Shown: positions 8,680 through 17,280, numbered from the stretch's first letter. The stretch: 53,973 nucleotides of DNA from Betaproteobacteria bacterium (GCA_018971195.1 JAGXBK010000003.1:1-53973), one strand, 5' to 3'. Numbers and translations are program-made. The notes: generated by a model not told the origin, from the letters alone.

Positions 8680-10482
8680 TCAGGACGAACCCAGCCAGGC
8701 GCCGCGCAGCGCGGCCATTTGCGCCGACACCTCGTCGCGCAGGGTCAGGTGGCAGGTGTCGGCCGGTGCGGTCTCGAGCTCGACTTCGACCGCGAAGAGT
8801 TCGTCGCGCCGAAACGCGTGCACCTCGACCCGATCGCCCGGGGCGCGCGTGGCAAGCAGCGCCTCCAAGGCCGCCGCGGAGGCTTTCAGGCCATCGAGCG
8901 CCACCAGCGTGTCCTGCGGCGCAAGTCCGGCGCGTTCGGCGGGGCCGCCACTGAAGACGTGCCGCAGCTGCATGTCGCCGTTGGCGCTGGCGCCCAGCCA
9001 GCAGGCGGGGAGCGGGCCCGATGCCGGCTTGCCGCCGCGATCCTTCGTGCCGTCCGCGGGCCTCAGGTGCAGGTCGATGCCGAAGGCGTCGAGCAGGGCG
9101 GCGAGCGGAAGATCGTCGGTGCCGTCGACATAGCGCCCGAAGAAATCCCCGAGGCCGACGCCCGCGAGCTCTTCGGCGATCGACTGGAGGCCATTCTCGG
9201 TGACGCCAGTGCCGGTGCGTCCGTGCCGGTTCCACAGTGCCCGCATCACGTCGTCGAGCGACGCACGCCCGCCACTACGCAGGGTCAGGTCGAGTGCCAG
9301 CGCGACCAGCGACCCCTTGGCGTAGTAGCTGACGACGGCGTTGGGCGAGTTCTCGTCCTGGCGATAGAACTTGATCCATGCGTCGAAGCTGGAATCACCG
9401 ACGCTCTGCACGCGGCGGCCGGGCGTGCGCAGCACGGTGCTGATCGCGCGACCCAGGAGCTCGAGGTAGCGTGGCGGGTCGATGACGCCGCTCTTCAGCA
9501 GTGCAAGGTCGTCGTAGTAGGACGTGATCCCTTCGAACGCCCACAGCTGCCTCGTGTAGTTCTCGCGCGCGAGATCGTAGGGTGTGAACGCGGCGGGCTT
9601 GATCCGCTTGACGTTCCAGGCGTGGAAGTATTCGTGACTCGCCAGACCCAGGAACGTCAGGTAATCGTCGCTGACCTCGGTGTGCCCGCGCCGGGGCAGT
9701 TCGCTGCGCGAGCACAGGAGGCTCGCGCTCGTTCGGTGCTCCAGGCCCCCGTGGCCACTGCCCAGAACGGTGACCAGGAACAGGTAGCGGTCGAAAGGGG
9801 CACGGCTCGCGGGCCTGCCGCCGAAGAGGTCGTTATGCCATTGGCAGACGCGGCCGAGGTCGCGCGTTATGCGTTTCAGGTCGGCATCGTGGCGACCAGT
9901 GAGCGCGACCTGGTGCGGGACTGCGCCGGCCGCAAAGCTCGCGAGCATGAACTCGCCGAGCTCGACCGGGTGATCGATCAGCTCGTCGTAATCGGCCGCG
10001 CGATAGCGGCCGAAACCCTGCGGCGGCGCCCCGCCGGAGGGCAGGGTCGTCGCGACTCGCCAGTGCGCGAATTCCGGGCCTTCGGGCGGAAGAATGTCGA
10101 CCGTGCAGGGCGCAGCCTCGAAGCCTTCGGGACAGAGGAATACGCAGGCGCCGTTGAAATAGCCGCGCGTCGCATCGAGGTAGGCGGTGCGCACCGACAC
10201 GTCGAACGCATGGACCGTGGCGATGACGGTGAGCGGCGCTTGCGTGGGATCGGCGCGCCAGCGATCCTTCGCCTCCTTGCGGATCGCCACCGGGCGCCCT
10301 GCGGCCTCGGCGCGTACCGCGACGAACTGGCGCGAGAACTCCCGGATCAGGTAGCTGCCGGGGATCCAGGCGGGAAGCCGGAAGCGCTGTCCCGCGGGGT
10401 CGGGCGCATCGACGGTGCAGCACACCTCGAAGACGTGCGCGCGCGGGTCGAGCGGTCGGATTCGATGGTGGATAGCGAGCAT
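8680..10482 (-). CDS. M61 family metallopeptidase with PDZ domain (glycyl aminopeptidase-like)
   Basis: A 600-residue peptidase. It has an N-terminal beta-rich M61 domain starting [16 protein letters not shown], the zinc catalytic motif [15 protein letters not shown] (HExxH) with a downstream Glu in [13 protein letters not shown], and a C-terminal PDZ domain (about residues 505-585, [22 protein letters not shown]). No clear signal peptide is visible. Family members are aminopeptidases preferring Gly or Ala. The start at 10482 is chosen because the next upstream in-frame ATG (10503) lies inside a tRNA gene. The chosen ATG is only 6 nt after the encoded CCA of that tRNA, leaving no room for a normal leader or ribosome site. 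Confidence 0.88.
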   Translation of the reverse strand: MLAIHHRIRPLDPRAHVFEVCCTVDAPDPAGQRFRLPAWIPGSYLIREFSRQFVAVRAEAAGRPVAIRKEAKDRWRADPTQAPLTVIATVHAFDVSVRTAYLDATRGYFNGACVFLCPEGFEAAPCTVDILPPEGPEFAHWRVATTLPSGGAPPQGFGRYRAADYDELIDHPVELGEFMLASFAAGAVPHQVALTGRHDADLKRITRDLGRVCQWHNDLFGGRPASRAPFDRYLFLVTVLGSGHGGLEHRTSASLLCSRSELPRRGHTEVSDDYLTFLGLASHEYFHAWNVKRIKPAAFTPYDLARENYTRQLWAFEGITSYYDDLALLKSGVIDPPRYLELLGRAISTVLRTPGRRVQSVGDSSFDAWIKFYRQDENSPNAVVSYYAKGSLVALALDLTLRSGGRASLDDVMRALWNRHGRTGTGVTENGLQSIAEELAGVGLGDFFGRYVDGTDDLPLAALLDAFGIDLHLRPADGTKDRGGKPASGPLPACWLGASANGDMQLRHVFSGGPAERAGLAPQDTLVALDGLKASAAALEALLATRAPGDRVEVHAFRRDELFAVEVELETAPADTCHLTLRDEVSAQMAALRGAWLGSS

Positions 10483-10488
10483 CGGCGA

Positions 10489-10564
10489 TGGCGCCCCCGG
10501 CACGAATCGAACGTGCGACCCCGCCCTTAGGAGGGGCGTGCTCTATCCACTGAGCTACGGGGGC
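10489..10564 (-). tRNA. tRNA-Arg (anticodon CCT), CCA encoded
   Basis: A 76-nt cloverleaf on the minus strand. The acceptor stem GCCCCCG pairs with CGGGGGC. The D arm is GCTCAGTGGATAGAGC. The anticodon stem CGCCC/GGGCG carries loop CTCCTAA, giving anticodon CCT and decoding AGG. The T arm has TTCGATT. The discriminator base is G, and CCA is encoded. It decodes a rare codon in GC-rich genomes. It is transcribed towards the M61 peptidase gene, whose ATG follows after 6 nt, so the two may share a primary transcript. Confidence 0.97.
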
Positions 10565-10753
10565 GATGGACCGCGATTCTATCCTCATGCCCGATGCGGC
10601 GGTCGACGCGGGCTACCGGCGCAGGTAGCATCCGCCCCGGATGAACCGCATCGCGCGCATGACGCCTCCGCTGCCGGGACCCGGATCCGCTCGGCGACAG
10701 CCGGGGCATACCCCCGTGTCGCGGACGTGGCACGGCGGCCTGCGGAGGGTCCA

Positions 10754-11458
10754 GTGATCCCGTGGCTCGACGCGGCGACGCCGTTCCCGCCGATCGAGGC
10801 CGCGCTGACCGACCCCGACGGACTGCTCGCAGCGGGCGGCGACCTTTCGCCGGCCCGGCTCGTCGACGCGTATCGTCACGGGATATTTCCCTGGTACAGC
10901 GACGGCCAGCCGATCCTCTGGTGGAGTCCGGATCCGAGGATGGTGTTGCACGTCGAAGAATTCCGCGTCTCGCATTCGCTCGCGAAGAGGATCCGGCGGC
11001 ATGAATTCGACCTGCGCAGCGACACCGCATTCGACGCCGTCATCGACGCCTGCGCGAACGTTCCCCGCGGACAGGGCGGCGGAACGTGGATCACGACAGC
11101 GATGGTCGATGCCTACCGGCGCCTGCACCGGCTCGGCTACGCGCATTCGGTGGAGGCCTGGCGCGGCGACGAGCTCGCGGGCGGGCTTTACGGCGTTGCG
11201 CTCGGAAAGGTGTTTTTCGGCGAGTCCATGTTCGCGCGCGCGACCGACGCCTCGAAGGTCGCCTTGGCGGCCCTCGTCGCGCAGTTGCGGCAGCTCGACG
11301 TTCCGCTGATCGATTGCCAGCAGGAGACAGGGCACCTCGCGTCGCTGGGCGCGCGACCGATTCCCCGGAAGCGCTTTGCGCGCCACCTCCGCGAATTGAT
11401 ACACTCCACCGCGGCTCCGGATGGCTGGCGATCCGGGCCACTCGCGGACATCGGGTGA
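10754..11458 (+). CDS. aat: Leucyl/phenylalanyl-tRNA--protein transferase
   Basis: The 234-residue enzyme adds Leu or Phe from aminoacyl-tRNA to proteins with N-terminal Lys or Arg, marking them for ClpS/ClpAP degradation. Family motifs present are [21 protein letters not shown] near the N-terminus, [31 protein letters not shown], and [21 protein letters not shown]. The start is a GTG at 10754 (protein begins [13 protein letters not shown]) preceded by ggaggg; the frame is open upstream but without family similarity. Its stop overlaps the GTG start of bpt (GTGA), so the two N-degron transferases are translationally coupled. Confidence 0.96.
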   Translation: MIPWLDAATPFPPIEAALTDPDGLLAAGGDLSPARLVDAYRHGIFPWYSDGQPILWWSPDPRMVLHVEEFRVSHSLAKRIRRHEFDLRSDTAFDAVIDACANVPRGQGGGTWITTAMVDAYRRLHRLGYAHSVEAWRGDELAGGLYGVALGKVFFGESMFARATDASKVALAALVAQLRQLDVPLIDCQQETGHLASLGARPIPRKRFARHLRELIHSTAAPDGWRSGPLADIG

Positions 11459-12177
11459 GCAAGCTCAACGACCTCCCACTGGCGACGCTGCAGTTCTACG
11501 CGACGGCGCCCTATCCCTGCAGCTACCTGCCCGACCGCGCTGCGCGCTCCCAGGTCGCGACGCCAAGTCATTTGATCGACGCGCGGGTCTACAGCGAGCT
11601 CGTCCGCTTCGGATTCAGGCGCAGCGGCGCGTTCACCTACCGGCCCTATTGCGACCACTGCCGTGCATGCGTTCCGGTGCGGGTGCCGGTCAAGGAATTC
11701 CAGCCCACGCGCAGCCAGCGCCGTGCCTGGCGAGATAGCGTTAAGATGGCGGTAATTAGGCGCGAATTAGCGTACGATCCTGTCCATTACGAGCTTTATC
11801 TGAAATACCAACGCGTCCGCCACCCTGGGGGCGGGATGGATCAGGACAGCCGCGAGCAGTATCAGCATTTCCTGCTTCACAGCAATGTCGCGACCGAACT
11901 CTACGAGTTCCGCGACGATCGGGGCCTGCGGATCGTGAGCCTGGTCGACAAGCTGGATGACGGGCTTTCGTCGGTCTACACGTTCTTCGACCCAGAACCT
12001 GCGACCGCCAGCTACGGCACCCTGAGCATCCTGTGGCAGATCGCCCGCTGCCGCCAACTGGGCCTGGCCTATCTATATCTTGGGTACTGGATTGAGCAGA
12101 GCCACAAGATGGCCTACAAGGCGAGCTTCAGGCCGATCGAGGGGTTTGCCGGCGGCCGGTGGGGTCGCCTCGGATAA
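11455..12177 (+). CDS. bpt: Aspartate/glutamate leucyltransferase Bpt (arginyltransferase-family ATE)
   Basis: The 240-residue protein has the bacterial ATE fold. The N-terminal part has [19 protein letters not shown] and the Cys cluster [14 protein letters not shown]; the C-terminal part has YHELYLKYQ-like and [29 protein letters not shown] motifs. In gammaproteobacteria Bpt puts leucine on N-terminal Asp or Glu, extending the N-degron pathway that Aat serves for Lys/Arg. The start is a GTG overlapping the aat stop codon. A short internal stretch around 11750-11800 has lower GC than its surroundings without any break in the family match. The TAA is followed by about 300 bp before rpfF. Confidence 0.93.
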   Translation: MSKLNDLPLATLQFYATAPYPCSYLPDRAARSQVATPSHLIDARVYSELVRFGFRRSGAFTYRPYCDHCRACVPVRVPVKEFQPTRSQRRAWRDSVKMAVIRRELAYDPVHYELYLKYQRVRHPGGGMDQDSREQYQHFLLHSNVATELYEFRDDRGLRIVSLVDKLDDGLSSVYTFFDPEPATASYGTLSILWQIARCRQLGLAYLYLGYWIEQSHKMAYKASFRPIEGFAGGRWGRLG

Positions 12178-12488
12178 CCCACCGGCGCCATTCGCGCCCG
12201 CCACCGGCCCGGATCCGGTCCTGGGTTCGTAAACACAATGTAGACGACAATCCGATCTAAGTGCTCCGACTGCGGCGCGGATCGTCGTATGCGAAATCAA
12301 ACGCAGTGCGCGGCCCAAGCGCCGACACCCTATGCCTTTTCGCAACGCGCATCGGTTTCGTGGCCAGGATTGACGCGTGGCCTTGTGTGGTCCATGCAAT
12401 TTTGATGTAGATTACACACGTGCCGCCAAGCGGCAGTTTTTGCCGCAGGTCGTCGAGCTTCGATTGGGTCGTATTTTTGGGGGATTAC
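12178..12488 (+). other. Leader/intergenic region before rpfF
   Basis: A 311-bp stretch, more AT-rich than most of the window, between bpt and rpfF. It carries a -35-like TTGACG at 12370-12375, an AT-rich block with TAGATT at 12408-12413, the hairpin pair described separately at 12421-12446, and the ribosome site gggggatt just before the rpfF ATG. No good hairpin terminator for bpt was seen directly after its stop. I see no additional coding frame worth calling. Confidence 0.45.
12421..12446 (+). promoter_or_regulatory. Mutually exclusive hairpins (possible attenuator) in rpfF leader
   Basis: Three 6-nt segments lie in line about 45-70 nt before the rpfF start: tgccgc (12421-12426), gcggca (12430-12435) and tgccgc again (12441-12446). 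The middle one can pair perfectly with the first (loop caa, followed by gttttt, terminator-like) or with the third (loop gtttt), but not both. The second fold would bury the T tract. The complementarity is exact and read directly. That it acts as an attenuator or binding switch for rpfF is inference. Confidence 0.4.
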
Positions 12489-13421
12489 ATGAGCGCCGTC
12501 GCCGAGCTTCCCGCATTCGCCAACACGAATTCGCTCCGTCAGATCGATGTCGAATATGACCGCGCGACGCTGACGCTTTATTGGTGGATGAAGCCTTCGC
12601 CGCGTCCATGCTTCAACGCCGCCTTCCTCGAGGAGGTCGCCGCGTTCGAAAGCAGGCTGCAACGGCACCAGGGTTGGATCGTCCACGACGGCGAGCAATG
12701 CAAGGTCGAGAACGCAGTATTCGGCAGTCGCATCGCCGGCGTCTTCAACCTGGGCGGAGATCTCTCGATGTTCATTCAGGCGATCCTGCGCAAGGATCGC
12801 GAGTCGCTTGCGTACTACGGGAAGCTGTGCGTCGACAACATGCATCGGCGCCTGACCGGGTTCGGGGCCGATGTGGCGACGTTTTCGCTGGTCCAGGGCA
12901 AGGCGTTCGGCGGCGGCTTCGAATGCGCGTTGTCGAGCGACGTGTTCGTGGCCGAGCGTTCGGCGACGATGTCGTTCCCCGAGGTGCTCTTCAACATGTT
13001 CCCCGGCATGGGCGCGCTTTCGCTGCTGGGCAGGAAGGTCGGGCTCCGGAAGGCCGAAGACATCGTCATGAGCGGCCAGGTGTTCAGCGCCAAGGAGATG
13101 TACGACCTCGGCGTGGTCGATCACCTCGCAGAAGAGGGTGCCGGACTCGAGACCGTGCGCGGACTCATCAAGGCGCGCCAGCGCAAGCGCAACACCTATC
13201 GTGCGATGTCCCTTGCGAAGAGGGAATTCCAGCCGGTGACGCATGCCGAAATGACCGCGATCGTCGACGTCTGGGTCGACGCGGCGATGCGGCTGGAAAA
13301 CCGTGACCTGCGCATGATGGCGCGCCTGGTGCGCGCGCAGGAGAAGCTGCTGACTTCGACGGTCGAAGACGAGTTCGTCGACGAGCTCTATCCGTCGTCG
13401 CCGCAGGTCATCAACGGCTAG
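12489..13421 (+). CDS. rpfF: DSF synthase, RpfF-type crotonase
   Basis: The 310-residue crotonase-fold enzyme most resembles RpfF, which makes cis-2-unsaturated fatty acid signals (DSF family) by dehydrating 3-hydroxyacyl-ACP and releasing the acid. The oxyanion and active-site stretch reads VFNLGGDLSMF, then LVQGKAFGGGFECALSS with Glu145, and MSFPEVLFNMFPGMGA with Glu165. The 20-residue spacing of the two glutamates equals that of Glu141 and Glu161 in Xanthomonas RpfF, and the tail MRLENRDLRMMARLVRAQEKL also matches. Ordinary enoyl-CoA hydratases lack this N-terminal extension and tail. The start follows ggggga. It is convergent with rpfC, 15 bp away. Confidence 0.87.
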   Translation: MSAVAELPAFANTNSLRQIDVEYDRATLTLYWWMKPSPRPCFNAAFLEEVAAFESRLQRHQGWIVHDGEQCKVENAVFGSRIAGVFNLGGDLSMFIQAILRKDRESLAYYGKLCVDNMHRRLTGFGADVATFSLVQGKAFGGGFECALSSDVFVAERSATMSFPEVLFNMFPGMGALSLLGRKVGLRKAEDIVMSGQVFSAKEMYDLGVVDHLAEEGAGLETVRGLIKARQRKRNTYRAMSLAKREFQPVTHAEMTAIVDVWVDAAMRLENRDLRMMARLVRAQEKLLTSTVEDEFVDELYPSSPQVING

Positions 13422-13429
13422 CGAAGCTT

Positions 13430-13452
13430 CCCCGCGTCACAGCGACGCGGGG
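13430..13452. terminator. Bidirectional hairpin between rpfF and rpfC
   Basis: A 9-bp perfect stem (ccccgcgtc / gacgcgggg) with loop acagc sits between the two convergent stop codons and overlaps the rpfC stop. There is no T tract, so strength is uncertain, but its place and symmetry suit a shared transcription end for both genes. Confidence 0.6.
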
Positions 13453-16094
13453 TGGCCGGCCTGGATGTAGTTGTTCAGGCAAGCCGACGTTGACGCGAAG
13501 CAGGCCGATATCGCCTCCAGCTTGTTCGCGAGTTCCTCGCTCGACCTCGACTCCGGTGCAGTCTCGAGGTCGACTGCGAGCGTCGCGAGCTTCCTGGCCC
13601 CGACGCCGACGGCCGCGCCCTTCAGCGTGTGCATCAGGTCGGGGATGTCGCCGATCGTCGCGGTCGCGATCGCCTGGCGCGTCTTCGCGATTATCCCGTC
13701 GACGTCACCGGCGAATCCACGGATGAGCTCGATGAGAAACGACGGATCGCGCCCGATGTCCTCGAGCTGGGCGATGCGCGCGGGATCGACCAGGGCAGCG
13801 TCGCTCTCGGCAATCGTGCCCCTCGACCGCTTCGACGCCTTCGACGGCAGGTCCGGTCTCGAGGAAACGCCCGAGTTCTGAGGCTTCGAAGGCCGCGGCC
13901 CCTCACGCAGCGGCACCGGCGGATGGGCGGTGGCACCCTTCTTCGCGCGTTCGCTGCGCTTGCCCAGGCGGTCGATTTCGGCGACGAGGGTCGCGGCGTC
14001 GAAAGGCTTGCCCATGAACTCGTCGGCGCCGGCCCGCTTGGCGCGGTCGCGCGCCTCGGTGGTGACCGAAGCCGAAAGTATCAGCGCGGGCATTCTGGCG
14101 TTTGCCGGCTCCATCGTCCGTATCGCCTGGATCACCTCGACGCCGGAGCGCTCCGGCATGTTGAAATCCAGAATCGCGAGGTCGGGCTGCTCGAGCTCGT
14201 AGAGATCCAGCGCCTCCTCGCCATCGGAGGCCAGGATCACGTGGTGGCCGGCGCTCTCGAGCAGCTGGCAGATGATCTTCTGGTTGGTCGGATTGTCCTC
14301 CGCGACGAGCACCTTCAGCGCCAGGCGCTGGCGCTTCAACACGAAAGAGAGGTCGCCGGCGCCCGCGGTGGCTTGCTCGTCGCCGACCGTGACCGAGTGA
14401 ATGGCATTCGCCAGCAGCCTGGCTGACGGATATTCGAATGCAAATGCGCCCGTAATGCTGTTGACCCGGGCCCTGTCCACGACCGAGAGCTCGCCGTTGG
14501 CGATGTAGACGAAGGCGACGTTCCTGTCGTGCAGGCGCTGGGCGGCAACGGCGAAGGCCGAGCATGCCTGGTCGACGTCGCAGGCGGCGACGATCGCCCG
14601 GATCTTGATGCCGGAATTGACCAGGGCATCCACCCGCGCCCCCAGCGGCGTCATCGGCGTGACGATCTCATAGCGTTCGCCGATCGCGCGCAGCGTGGAC
14701 GTGATCTGGGCCAGCGCGCCGCTCGCCATCACCAGGGTGATTTCGTCGCCGGCCGCAGGCCCGATGTCCTCGTCGGGCACCGTCGCTGTGGACGGGGATG
14801 CTTCCTGGTGTCCCGCGTCCTTCAGGAACGGAAGCTCCAGCCAGAAGGTGCTTCCCTGGCCGAGCGTGCTCTCGACGCCGATGGTTCCTCCCATCAGCTC
14901 GACCAGCTGCTTGGCGATCGTCGTGCCGAGCCCGGTCCCGCCGTATTTGCGCGTGGTGGACTGGTCCGCCTGAACGAAGCGCTCGAAGATCTTGGAGATC
15001 GCTTCCGGCGCGATCCCGATCCCGGTGTCCTTCACTTCGAACCGTGCTGTCACCGCTTCCGGCGTCTCCAGCTTCTGGCTCACGATCAGCGAGACTTCGC
15101 CGCGCTCGGTGAACTTGATCGCATTGCCGAGCAGGTTGAGCAGGACCTGCCGCAGATGGTGCGAGTCGCCCTTCAACCGGAACTCGAGCGCCGGGTCGAC
15201 GACCGCATGCAGCGCGATGCCCTTCGAGCCTGCGTGCGGGCGAAGGAGCTGCACCAGCCCGTTGATCGACGCGTGCAGATCGAACGGCGCCACCTCGAGC
15301 GTCAGTCGCCCGGCCTCGATCTTGCTGATGTCCAGCACGTCGTCGACCAGCGATCTCAGGACCGAGATCGAATGGCGCAGCAACGAAACGAGCTCGCCTT
15401 GCTGCGTCGTCAGCGGCGTCACCTTGAGCAGATCGACGAGCCCGACGATCCCGTTCAACGGCGTACGCATTTCGTGGCTCATGTTCGCCAGGAACGAGGT
15501 CTTGGCCAGGTTGGCCTCTTCCGCATGCGCCAAGGCTTCTTGAATACGATTCAGGAGCGTCGAGACGTAAAGCGGCAGCACGACAAGGGCCGTCAGCAGG
15601 CCTAGCCCAGCAATCCGATGGTTCTGCCAGTACGGGGAAAACGCGAGTACGGCAATCAGACCAGTGAGGCACAGGGCTTGGCAGCCGAACAGGTATTTCC
15701 TGCCGTAGCGGAAACCGTTCCCGAAGGTAATGAAGAGATACACGCCAATCACGAAGAATCCGTAATCGCCCGTGACCCACATGTACCAAGTGCATCCCAC
15801 GGTGTCCGCGAGCATGCCGAACAAGCGGCGGGGAACGTTGGCCGCAGGGCGAATGCAAATCGCCACGAAGATTGCAGTCGCCGCTGCCAGGAAAGCTGCG
15901 AGGATCGCGACAACGCGCGCGTCGTGCGCCGACCAGTTCCCGGGCCATCCATGCGCACCCGCCATGTAGGCGAGGAACATACCCACGATGGCAATGCGCA
16001 GCAAAGCCTGCTCGTGCTCCGAGTCTGGGCGCTCGGCCAAGCGCACCCTTAGGCGGTGCAAAAAATTCATTTTTTCGCGAAACAGACGAGTCAT
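13437..16094 (-). CDS. rpfC: DSF sensor, RpfC-type hybrid histidine kinase
   Basis: The 885-residue protein begins with a short basic stretch and RPDSEHEQALLRI, as RpfC does. About five transmembrane helices follow (residues 30-185). The kinase core has H-box FLANMSHEMRTPLNG (His207), N box NLLGNAIKFTERG and G box GGTGLGTTIAKQLVE. A receiver-like segment lacking the Asp/Lys set spans about 455-575. A canonical receiver follows (LVAEDNPTNQ, then AILDFNMPERSG). The C-terminal HPt domain has DLMHTLKGAAVGVGA. Counting from Met9 (codon at 16070), the kinase His becomes 199, close to His198 of Xanthomonas RpfC, so that start may be correct. It is convergent with rpfF. No rpfG is adjacent. Confidence 0.87.
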   Translation of the reverse strand: MTRLFREKMNFLHRLRVRLAERPDSEHEQALLRIAIVGMFLAYMAGAHGWPGNWSAHDARVVAILAAFLAAATAIFVAICIRPAANVPRRLFGMLADTVGCTWYMWVTGDYGFFVIGVYLFITFGNGFRYGRKYLFGCQALCLTGLIAVLAFSPYWQNHRIAGLGLLTALVVLPLYVSTLLNRIQEALAHAEEANLAKTSFLANMSHEMRTPLNGIVGLVDLLKVTPLTTQQGELVSLLRHSISVLRSLVDDVLDISKIEAGRLTLEVAPFDLHASINGLVQLLRPHAGSKGIALHAVVDPALEFRLKGDSHHLRQVLLNLLGNAIKFTERGEVSLIVSQKLETPEAVTARFEVKDTGIGIAPEAISKIFERFVQADQSTTRKYGGTGLGTTIAKQLVELMGGTIGVESTLGQGSTFWLELPFLKDAGHQEASPSTATVPDEDIGPAAGDEITLVMASGALAQITSTLRAIGERYEIVTPMTPLGARVDALVNSGIKIRAIVAACDVDQACSAFAVAAQRLHDRNVAFVYIANGELSVVDRARVNSITGAFAFEYPSARLLANAIHSVTVGDEQATAGAGDLSFVLKRQRLALKVLVAEDNPTNQKIICQLLESAGHHVILASDGEEALDLYELEQPDLAILDFNMPERSGVEVIQAIRTMEPANARMPALILSASVTTEARDRAKRAGADEFMGKPFDAATLVAEIDRLGKRSERAKKGATAHPPVPLREGPRPSKPQNSGVSSRPDLPSKASKRSRGTIAESDAALVDPARIAQLEDIGRDPSFLIELIRGFAGDVDGIIAKTRQAIATATIGDIPDLMHTLKGAAVGVGARKLATLAVDLETAPESRSSEELANKLEAISACFASTSACLNNYIQAGHPASL

Positions 16095-16123
16095 TGCTAT
16101 TGCTTATAGCAAGTTATGTGCCA
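16094..16123 (-). promoter_or_regulatory. Sigma-54-like promoter with overlapping inverted repeat, upstream of rpfC
   Basis: On the minus strand TGGCACATAACTTGCT (16123 to 16108) matches the -24/-12 consensus TGGCACGNNNNTTGCW at all but one fixed position, with the required 10 nt between GG (16122-16121) and GC (16110-16109). It predicts a start point near 16097. An inverted repeat, ttgctat (16094-16100) and atagcaa (16106-16112) with a 5-nt spacer, covers the -12 box to the first ATG. An extended -10-like TGCTATAAG in the same place could serve sigma-70 instead. With this start point, either the mRNA is nearly leaderless or translation begins at the ATG at 16070. Confidence 0.55.
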
Positions 16124-16454
16124 CTCGATAGCACTTCATCGTCGACCGTCGTAGGAATGGGTTCAAAACACAAGTCTAATGCATTGATAAATGGCTGACT
16201 CGAGTTCCCGGATGCGGCTCGTGAACGTTCATTGTTCTGGGCTCGAAGTGGGGACTGCTGGTATGCTCGCAGCTTGATTTATCGGAGATTCGTCCAACTG
16301 TCCCCGCCGTTTTGCGCAATTGCGGGAACGCTCAATGCCCATGCAGGTAAGTCGGATGCTGATTGTCGGACGCTTTCCAGGTCTAGACCAGCGAGGCCCA
16401 GGGCGGGCCGCTCGGATCACTCAGCTAGGACGTAGGCGATTGCAAACATTAGCG
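16124..16454. other. Divergent intergenic region between rpfC and the methyltransferase gene
   Basis: An AT-richer spacer (for example around 16150-16190). It should hold upstream activator sites for the rpfC promoter and the promoter of the methyltransferase gene. Short frames exist, such as a 28-codon one at about 16191, but without ribosome site or domain support. No tRNA, repeat or strong sigma-70 promoter was recognised. Confidence 0.45.
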
Positions 16455-17177
16455 ATGCCCTTGGAAATCATTCGTTCTGACGTCGCTGGCAAGAAAGTCC
16501 TGCTGCGTACTGATCCGCATCTGTTCAGGCCGACCCTCACCACCACCCTGCTGACAGACCATCTCCAGAGCGCGAATATCGAGAATCGCACGATACTCGA
16601 CCTCGGATGTGGAATCGGCCCGATCGCGATCGGGTTGGCATTGGCCGGTGCTGGACAGGTCTATGCCACGGACATAATGCCTCAGGCGTGCGCGCTCGCG
16701 CTCGCCAATGCCGAGCTCAATCACGTTGCTGACAGGATCTCGTTCCTGCATGGCAACCTCTTCGAGCCCGTGCAGGGATTGAAGTTCGACATGATCGTCG
16801 ACGATGTCTCGGGGGTCGCCGAGGACGTAGCACGCTTGAGTGCGTGGTTTCCTCCCGGAGTCCCCTCCGGGGGTGAGGACGGCACGCGGTACACGGTCGA
16901 AATTCTTCGTCAGGCCCGAGACTATCTGAATCCCCAGGGTTGCCTGCTGTTTCCGGTGCTCAGTCTGTCGCGCCGTTCGCGCATCCTCGAAGTCGCTCGT
17001 GAGGTTTACAACGACCGGCTGACGCTTGTGACGACCAAGCGGATTCCGTTCAATCCCAGACTCAAGGACAACATGCGCCGACTCGAAGAATTGCGCAGCG
17101 CAGGATTGATAGAATTCGAGACGATCCGCTCGCGCGGCTTCTGGACGCTGGAGATCTATCAGGCCGATACCGGCTGA
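16455..17177 (+). CDS. Class I SAM-dependent methyltransferase, substrate unknown
   Basis: A 240-residue Rossmann-fold methyltransferase. Motif I is ILDLGCGIGPIAIGLA, followed by VYATDIMPQACALALANAELN, as in the small-methyltransferase/PrmA group. At the motif IV position, where amide and base methylases have NPPY, this protein has DMIVDDVSGVAED, so a Gln- or nucleobase-methylase role is doubtful. The end is a conserved-looking LRSAGLIEFETIRSRGFWTLEIYQ. The start at 16455 (MPLEIIRSD) is chosen over 16320 because upstream residues do not look like protein of this family. No good ribosome site is visible. It is divergent from rpfC; a link to signal chemistry is possible but not shown. Confidence 0.7.
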   Translation: MPLEIIRSDVAGKKVLLRTDPHLFRPTLTTTLLTDHLQSANIENRTILDLGCGIGPIAIGLALAGAGQVYATDIMPQACALALANAELNHVADRISFLHGNLFEPVQGLKFDMIVDDVSGVAEDVARLSAWFPPGVPSGGEDGTRYTVEILRQARDYLNPQGCLLFPVLSLSRRSRILEVAREVYNDRLTLVTTKRIPFNPRLKDNMRRLEELRSAGLIEFETIRSRGFWTLEIYQADTG

Positions 17178-17242
17178 CCGCGTCGGGCAGATCCATCGAC
17201 CGTGACCCGAACGAATCTGCGCCAACGGTTGCAGATCCCATC

Positions 17243-17248
17243 TAGAAT
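17243..17248 (+). promoter_or_regulatory. Candidate -10 element for the etf operon
   Basis: The hexamer tagaat lies 32 nt before the etfB ATG and matches five of six -10 positions. No convincing -35 box is found at 16-18 nt, so this rests on the -10 match and position alone. Confidence 0.3.
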
Positions 17249-17280
17249 TGCTGTTCCCGAACATCCGAGTTCATCCTGGC

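Noticed and set aside
10483-10503. Longer start (10503) for the M61 peptidase
   Set aside because: It would put the first codons inside the 3' part of the tRNA gene.
8719-10530. A 603-codon plus-strand frame opposite the M61 peptidase
   Set aside because: Antisense shadow; it also runs through the tRNA-Arg gene.
10726-10745. A tggcacg sequence before aat, possible sigma-54 promoter
   Set aside because: The second element does not fall at the required distance: GC is out by one position and TTGC is missing.
16191-16280. A 28-codon frame in the rpfC/methyltransferase spacer
   Set aside because: No ribosome site, no hydrophobic or other recognisable feature.
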